Assembly: GCA_016788215.1 (NCBI GenBank)
Contig: JAEUSJ010000006.1
Location: forward strand, 2,479-41,107
DNA: 38,629 nt
Direction of reading: 5' to 3'
Source: a bacterium
GTDB lineage: Bacteria; CLD3; SB21
The translations under genes were made by a program, and so were the position numbers. Shown here piece by piece: positions 33,719 through 38,629 of the stretch; within the stretch, counting starts at the first letter, position 1, and each line of letters starts with the position of its first letter. Below the pieces are notes generated by a model. It ran no database searches and had not been told where the DNA came from. It saw nothing but the letters and a program-made list of their open reading frames with translations.

Positions 33719-35506
33719 ATGAATCCAGTGGTAAAAACAACTTTACGAACGCATACCTGCGGACAACTGAATAATAATTTTGTCACACAAACCGTTTCCC
33801 TCATCGGATGGGTCCATCGACGTCGGGATATGGGTAAATTAATATTTATTGATCTCCGGGATCGCTACGGAATGACACAGATCGTATTTAATCCGGATAT
33901 TAATGTATCTATTCATGAAACTGCCAAAGAACTACGTACGGAATTTGTTGTTCGAGTCACCGGAAAAGTCATTGCGCGTGACGCAGGCAATATCAATAAA
34001 AATATTGTTACGGGCGCTATTGAGATTGCGGCAGACCAACTTGAAATACTGAGCCGCGCCAAAACCCCGCCGTTTGAACTAAACGATGAAAGATTAAAAG
34101 TTGACGAAGACGTCAGGCTGGAGTACCGCTATCTCGACCTTCGCCGAAATTTTATGCAGGAGTCTTTAATCTTTCGGCATAAACTGGCGCAAGTAGTAAG
34201 GAATTACTTCACAGAGCAAGAGTTCATTGAAGTCGAAACGCCCGTATTGATGAAAAGCACGCCTGAAGGCGCACGTGATTATTTAGTTCCGAGTCGCGTC
34301 CACGCCGGAAAATTCTATGCTCTGCCTCAGTCGCCGCAGATATATAAACAGTTGCTCATGGTGGCAGGTTTTGACCGCTATTTTCAAATCGTAAAATGTT
34401 TTAGAGACGAGGACCTCAGGTCCGACCGGCAGCCGGAATTCACGCAGGTAGACGTGGAGATGTCCTTTGTGGAGATGGACGATGTTTTAGATACGATTGA
34501 GTCTCTAATGAAAAAAATTTTTGGGGAATTGAAGAGGATTGATTTAGCATTACCATTGAAGCGTATGAGTTACCTCGAAGCAGTGTCGTCATACGGCAGT
34601 GATAAGCCTGACTTGCGATTCGGGATGAAGCTACATTATCTCGATGAATTGGTCAAAAATTCGGAATTCAAAGTTTTTACTGACGTGTTATCTCAAAAAG
34701 ACGGATCAATTGGCTGTATCAAAGTTGACGGTCAAGCCACATCCTTTTCGAGAAAGAAAATAGACGAATTGGCAGCATACATGAGAGAGTTTGATGTTAA
34801 AGGTATTGCTACGATTAAAGTGGAAGCCGGCGGTGTTTCATCTTCAATTTCTAAATTTCTGACTGCAGAAACTCTTACGGCCATTACTCAACTTGTAGAA
34901 GCAAAAGTGGGCGATATTATTCTGATTGTTGCACACCACAGAAAAATCGTTCAATCTGCGTTAGGAAGTTTGCGTGTGAAATTAGCCGAAGAACTAAAAT
35001 TGATAAACGAGAACGAATTCAATTTATTGTGGGTAATGGATTTTCCATTGTTTGATTATGACGCTGATGAGAAACGGTACATAGCCATGCACCATCCATT
35101 CACTGCCCCCATGGACCGGGATCTTGAAAAAATGGACTTGGATCCGGCAAACGTTTATGCAAAAGCGTACGATCTTGTCATAAACGGGAATGAAATCGGC
35201 GGAGGAAGTATCCGTATTCACAAAAAAGATATTCAGAATAAAATGTTTGACGCACTTAATATGTCGCAAGAAGAACGTGAACTCAAATTTGGATTTCTCT
35301 TGAAGGCATTTGAATACGGTGTCCCGCCCCATGGCGGCATTGCACTTGGGTTTGACCGGTTGACTGCTCTGCTTACGGGTCGAAAATCTATTAGAGATGT
35401 GATCGCATTTCCGAAAACGAACAGTGCAGTATCCCTTATGGATCACGCGCCTTCAGAAGTAGATCCTCATCAGCTCAAAGATCTGCACATCGGTATCATT
35501 AAGTAA
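33719..35506 (+). CDS. aspS: Aspartyl-tRNA synthetase
   Basis: AspRS charges tRNA-Asp. The 595 residues match the bacterial type: an OB-fold anticodon-binding domain (about 1-110, GWVHRRRDMGKLIFIDLRDR) and a class II core with YLDLRR, ETPVLMKSTPEGARDYLVPSR and FRDEDLRSDRQPEFTQVD. The inserted GAD-like domain lies at about 290-420. Motif 3 reads GGIALGFDRLTALL. Met38 occupies the place where non-discriminating AspRS enzymes tend to have His, so this one may be specific for tRNA-Asp. That is a tentative reading from a single residue. An AGGAG site lies 13 bases before the ATG. Confidence 0.97.
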   Translation: MNPVVKTTLRTHTCGQLNNNFVTQTVSLIGWVHRRRDMGKLIFIDLRDRYGMTQIVFNPDINVSIHETAKELRTEFVVRVTGKVIARDAGNINKNIVTGAIEIAADQLEILSRAKTPPFELNDERLKVDEDVRLEYRYLDLRRNFMQESLIFRHKLAQVVRNYFTEQEFIEVETPVLMKSTPEGARDYLVPSRVHAGKFYALPQSPQIYKQLLMVAGFDRYFQIVKCFRDEDLRSDRQPEFTQVDVEMSFVEMDDVLDTIESLMKKIFGELKRIDLALPLKRMSYLEAVSSYGSDKPDLRFGMKLHYLDELVKNSEFKVFTDVLSQKDGSIGCIKVDGQATSFSRKKIDELAAYMREFDVKGIATIKVEAGGVSSSISKFLTAETLTAITQLVEAKVGDIILIVAHHRKIVQSALGSLRVKLAEELKLINENEFNLLWVMDFPLFDYDADEKRYIAMHHPFTAPMDRDLEKMDLDPANVYAKAYDLVINGNEIGGGSIRIHKKDIQNKMFDALNMSQEERELKFGFLLKAFEYGVPPHGGIALGFDRLTALLTGRKSIRDVIAFPKTNSAVSLMDHAPSEVDPHQLKDLHIGIIK

Positions 35507-35532
35507 AGTGCCTATCGGGTTTACTCACCTAC

Positions 35533-35583
35533 GTCATGGTGAGCCCTTCGGCAGGGCTCAGGACAAGCTTGTCGAACTATGAC
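35533..35583. repeat. Compound palindromic intergenic repeat that can fold as a three-way junction
   Basis: An outer arm GTCATGGT (35533-35540) pairs with ACTATGAC (about 35576-35583), with one G-T wobble. Inside lie two further palindromes: GAGCCCT-TCGGC-AGGGCTC (35541-35559) and the perfect GACAAGCTTGTC (35562-35573). The whole can fold as a cloverleaf-like structure. Phrases like this (AGGGCTCAGGACAAGCTTGTCGAAC) recur as dispersed intergenic repeats in many environmental bacteria, from memory. I see only one copy here. Confidence 0.7.
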
Positions 35584-35602
35584 AAAGTATAGTAAATTCA
35601 GT

Positions 35603-35625
35603 CTTTGACTTCGCTCAGGTGAAAG
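35603..35625. repeat. Second short palindromic repeat, possible terminator of aspS
   Basis: CTTTGACTT (35603-35611) pairs imperfectly with AGGTGAAAG (35617-35625) around CGCTC. It contains the core GACTTCGCTCAGG, familiar as part of dispersed repeats in many bacterial genomes. GTTTTTCTT follows the hairpin, so it could also act as a weak terminator for aspS on the + strand. The rest of 35507-35786 is AT-rich, with a TATAAT at 35672-35677 but no convincing -35 partner. Confidence 0.5.
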
Positions 35626-35786
35626 TTTTTCTTATTTATGAACCAACCCGGTAAGCATGTTAAGTAAAGTATATAATCGTTATATTTGAAATTAGACCTA
35701 TTATTTTTTCAATCATACTTATTCAAATCGTAATTATTCTCAAAGTCACATAGGATAATTAAGAGATATGAAAGAAGAGGCGCGTG

Positions 35787-38629
35787 ATGATTAAAAGATT
35801 ATTGCCGAAAAAATCCGTCTCCCTTTATTTTTTTGTCTTTGCATTCTTTCTGCTGCCTTCGGTTTTCCTTTTCTACTTTAGCGGGTGCAGTTTCAGCGAC
35901 CCGTCGCACGCACAAGCTCCCGGCGCACCGTCCGAGCAGGGGTTGACTATCCTTTCGGCAACTCCGCAGGGATTGATCGAGGATGTTAATCAATTTTATT
36001 CTGTTGTTGTCGTGTTCAATCAGCCGATGGTGCCCCTGGAGGCTTTGCCCGAAGGCGATGGCTCGGGACCTCTCACGATTGCGCCTGCTTTGAAGGGTAA
36101 ATACCGATGGATGGGTACCCATACTCTGGTCTTTACTCCTGCCGACGTTCTCACGTTATCGAGCCGCTATCAAGTTACCATTCCGGCAGGAACCAAGTCG
36201 CTGTCCGGCAGTCTTTTGTCCGCTCCCTACCATTTTTCATTTGAAACGATGAGGCCAAGATTCCTTCATTCCAATATCTATGATGACGCAAAGGGCGTTA
36301 CGATCTCTCCAAAAATATATTTGTTATTCAATCAGAATATTTTGCTTTCCGACGGAAATGAAAAAATTTCGCTTTTTAATGAACAATCCGGTCGCGCAGT
36401 GGAGTGCATCGTGCGCCTTGCGGACTCGAATGAGGCCAAAGACTATGTGCAGAACTATAATTACGAATACGCTAACTCCGCCATTGCAAAATTAGCAAAA
36501 AGATTATTGATCGTCTTGCCGTTAGACCGATTATCGATGTTTACGCCGTATACTATTACTATAAAAGAAGGTCTGAAAGGCGAAGTTGGCAGCCTGGCCA
36601 GCAGGGAAACGAAAGCCATTTCATTTACCACTTACGGACCGCTGGAACTAGTACGTTTCTCTTCACCCGTATCGCCAAGCCAGCCGGTTAAAATAAAATT
36701 GACAAACCGCGTTGATTATGAAGCGCTGCGTAATCACATCGCTATTTCGCCGGAGGCTGAGATAAAATATCTGTATGACACTTATTGGGACGAAGAATAT
36801 TCCACAATCATTTATATAGATCTCAAACCCCGAACTCATTACGAGATGCGTTTTGACAAAAATATAACGGATGATTTTGGCAACAACCTTGGCGTTGACA
36901 TCGTGCACGAGTTTGAAACAGGAGATTACGAGCCGGGTATATTTTTTCAAAGCGGCGAACATATCATCGAATCTTATTTGAGTCATAGTTTCAATGTTCC
37001 GGTATTGAATCCAAAACATGTCAATGTTCGCCTTGCATTATTATCCGAGAATGACCTGATCAGTGTATTAAATCAGGGTTTGTGGAAACGAGACCTGATC
37101 TTTGATAAATGGGGAAGTTCCCGGTCCGAGAAACCTGACGTAGCATTGAATCAGCAAGGCATCTACCCGGTTGATCTTGACGAAGTGTTAGGCGCTGGAA
37201 GAAACGGAAATATTCTTATTGAATTTAAACACGGTTCGGAAGCCTATGCACAGCGAGCTATTGCGCAGGTGACGGCTATCGGAATTTCGGCTAAATTTTC
37301 CCGACTCAATAATCTCGTTTATCTGACTTATTTGGAAGACGGGAGGCCGGTCGGGAGCGCAGCCGTTGAAATCCGTGATGACGCCGGAAACATAGCGTGG
37401 ATGGGACGATCCGATGAAAAAGGGTTTGTCAAAACGCCGGGATGGGAAGCCCTGGGGTTACGATCCAGAAATGAATGGAGTGAGCCAAGGCAATGGGTTT
37501 TTGTTTCAAAGGCAGGGCAAAAAGCGTACATAAATTCTGATAAAAATGTTGAACTCTATCGATTTAACATTCCCACAAGCTGGCGTGTGAACGATGCGGA
37601 CCGTTTATCTGCGACGTTGTTTACCAATCAGGGCATGTATCGTCCCGGAGATAAAGTTCTTTTCAAAGGTATTACCAGAAAATTGCAGCAGGACACCTGG
37701 TCGGTGAGTTCCGGGCGGCGCGTGACGGTGTCGGTCGTTAACCCTTCATCTGAAGAGATCTTTACAAAAAATTGTACAACGAATACGATGGGCGCTTTTG
37801 ATTTTGAGTATGATTTGGATGTGAACGCACCATTGGGATACTATTCTGTGAAAGCGTATGACGGCAAAGAAGAAGTATCGACGGAAAGCTTTCAGGTACA
37901 AGAGTTCAGGCCGGTTGAAACGGAAGTTACCATTCGAACAAAAAAGGACGAGTACGTATGGGGTGAAAAACTGGAAGCCTCATTAGACGCCCATTATTTA
38001 TTCGGAGCTCCGATGAGCCATGCTGAAATTAAGTGGAGCGTTTCGCGCAGCAAAAGTTCGTTTGTTCTGGATGGCTATGATGAATATTATTTTGGAGCGA
38101 TTTTGGATGACTATTACAGTTACCGGGGAAGTTACGCTGCCGTATTGTCCAGTAAGACTGAGCAATTAAATGAACGGGGCTTGCTCGACGTATCATTAAG
38201 TTTGAACAACAGCGTCGGTGAATCGTCCACTCTTGTCATCGAAGGCGACGTGCGTGACAAAAACCGGCAGGAAGTGAGCGGCAGGAAAAGTGTTACCGTT
38301 CATGCAGGAAAATATTACATCGGCCTGAAGCCCACAACGACGTTTCATACCCTGGGTGACAAGCTGCATGTTGACTTAATAACGGTGGATCCAAAAGGCA
38401 GGAAACTACAGGGAAATTTAGTCCGGCTTGAACTTATTCGCCGGGAGTGGATTTCTGTAAGAGAGAAAACGGGTGAAGGGACGTTTCAATGGAATTCACA
38501 GGTCAAAGATACTCTTGAATCATCGTATGACGCGGTGTCTGCCGTGCAGCCAATTTCGCAATCTTTACGTCCGCAATCGACCGGTTATTATATCATTAAA
38601 GGAACAGGTTCAGATGATTTTGGCAATAA
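35787..38629 (+). CDS. Bacterial alpha-2-macroglobulin (YfhM-like lipoprotein), partial at the right edge
   Basis: The frame stays open from the ATG at 35787 to the end of the window, giving 947 codons of a protein that normally has about 1600-1900. A hydrophobic signal (10-31) leads to Cys34 in FSGC, a probable lipobox, so an envelope-anchored protein is expected. The MG-type domains include the hallmark YRPGD at 618-622 in GMYRPGDKVLFKGITRK, and SLDAHYLFGAPMSHAEIKWSVS. Bacterial alpha-2-macroglobulins trap foreign proteases and usually work with the peptidoglycan synthase PBP1C, whose gene often follows. The thioester region (CxEQ) would lie beyond the window, so its presence cannot be judged. 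The start is chosen by the signal sequence. An upstream GAGG lies 10 bases before. Confidence 0.85.
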   Translation, partial: MIKRLLPKKSVSLYFFVFAFFLLPSVFLFYFSGCSFSDPSHAQAPGAPSEQGLTILSATPQGLIEDVNQFYSVVVVFNQPMVPLEALPEGDGSGPLTIAPALKGKYRWMGTHTLVFTPADVLTLSSRYQVTIPAGTKSLSGSLLSAPYHFSFETMRPRFLHSNIYDDAKGVTISPKIYLLFNQNILLSDGNEKISLFNEQSGRAVECIVRLADSNEAKDYVQNYNYEYANSAIAKLAKRLLIVLPLDRLSMFTPYTITIKEGLKGEVGSLASRETKAISFTTYGPLELVRFSSPVSPSQPVKIKLTNRVDYEALRNHIAISPEAEIKYLYDTYWDEEYSTIIYIDLKPRTHYEMRFDKNITDDFGNNLGVDIVHEFETGDYEPGIFFQSGEHIIESYLSHSFNVPVLNPKHVNVRLALLSENDLISVLNQGLWKRDLIFDKWGSSRSEKPDVALNQQGIYPVDLDEVLGAGRNGNILIEFKHGSEAYAQRAIAQVTAIGISAKFSRLNNLVYLTYLEDGRPVGSAAVEIRDDAGNIAWMGRSDEKGFVKTPGWEALGLRSRNEWSEPRQWVFVSKAGQKAYINSDKNVELYRFNIPTSWRVNDADRLSATLFTNQGMYRPGDKVLFKGITRKLQQDTWSVSSGRRVTVSVVNPSSEEIFTKNCTTNTMGAFDFEYDLDVNAPLGYYSVKAYDGKEEVSTESFQVQEFRPVETEVTIRTKKDEYVWGEKLEASLDAHYLFGAPMSHAEIKWSVSRSKSSFVLDGYDEYYFGAILDDYYSYRGSYAAVLSSKTEQLNERGLLDVSLSLNNSVGESSTLVIEGDVRDKNRQEVSGRKSVTVHAGKYYIGLKPTTTFHTLGDKLHVDLITVDPKGRKLQGNLVRLELIRREWISVREKTGEGTFQWNSQVKDTLESSYDAVSAVQPISQSLRPQSTGYYIIKGTGSDDFGN

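Noticed and set aside
35541-35559. Hairpin after aspS as a Rho-independent terminator
   Set aside because: The stem is strong, but no T-run follows, and it is embedded in a larger palindromic repeat. The hairpin at 35603-35625 is the better terminator candidate.

Overview
This 38.6 kb window comes from a bacterial chromosome of moderate GC content. Every gene I can support lies on the + strand, and I see no insertion sequence, phage gene or CRISPR array. The most likely source is a bacterium of the FCB superphylum (Fibrobacterota/Chlorobiota/Bacteroidota and relatives such as KSB1 or Calditrichota). Four observations point there. There is a UbiA-type ether-lipid prenyltransferase homologue. 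The S16 protein has a long Lys/Ala tail. Several genes start without a Shine-Dalgarno sequence. All four predicted signal peptidase I sites in the envelope cluster have Gln at +1, a pattern known in Bacteroidota. The phylum itself is not settled by this sequence.

Layout, left to right. (1) 119-6075 holds translation and protein-targeting genes: typA, ffh, then rpsP-khpA-rimM-trmD-rplS, closed by a hairpin terminator. (2) 6092-8067 holds the UbiA-like prenyltransferase, a small unknown protein and a promoter-led SDR oxidoreductase. (3) 8082-11072 is a tight set: REC-GGDEF diguanylate cyclase, acylphosphatase, apt, a DEDD-type exonuclease and an unknown protein. (4) 11132-14196 has a promoter and the two-subunit 2-oxoacid:ferredoxin oxidoreductase korAB. 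(5) 14295-17821 has a seven-blade propeller lipoprotein, hrcA, grpE, tRNA-Arg(CCT) and a membrane-anchored TPR protein, ending in a strong terminator. (6) 17903-21524 has a GH57 glucan-active enzyme, an agmatinase-family hydrolase and a LOG-family hydrolase. (7) 21580-33692 is the most distinctive block: two very large secreted TPR proteins, a small secreted orphan, a TolQ/ExbB-type channel, two different ExbD/TolR proteins and a TonB/TolA-like protein with an AgmX/PglI-type C-terminal domain, closed by a strong terminator. (8) 33719-38629 has aspS, a 280-base gap holding palindromic repeat elements, and the first 947 codons of a bacterial alpha-2-macroglobulin that runs off the right edge.

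Block 7 reads as one envelope machine. The TolQ-like protein plus two ExbD-like proteins would form a proton-driven stator. The AgmX-like protein, with one inner-membrane helix and a long Lys/Ala then Gly-rich periplasmic span, would carry force outward. The large TPR proteins would form the periplasmic or outer-membrane scaffold. One TolQ with two TolR paralogues, TPR giants and an AgmX-type protein recalls the Myxococcus xanthus Agl/Glt gliding system (AglRQS motor, GltI/AgmK, GltJ/AgmX). A striking detail is that one ExbD has Asn at the position of the proton-carrying Asp while its partner keeps Asp, which suggests an asymmetric heterodimer. The giant TPR protein also ends in a beta-sandwich of the type that binds carbohydrate. 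Whether the machine drives gliding, surface-polymer transport or outer-membrane maintenance cannot be decided from sequence.
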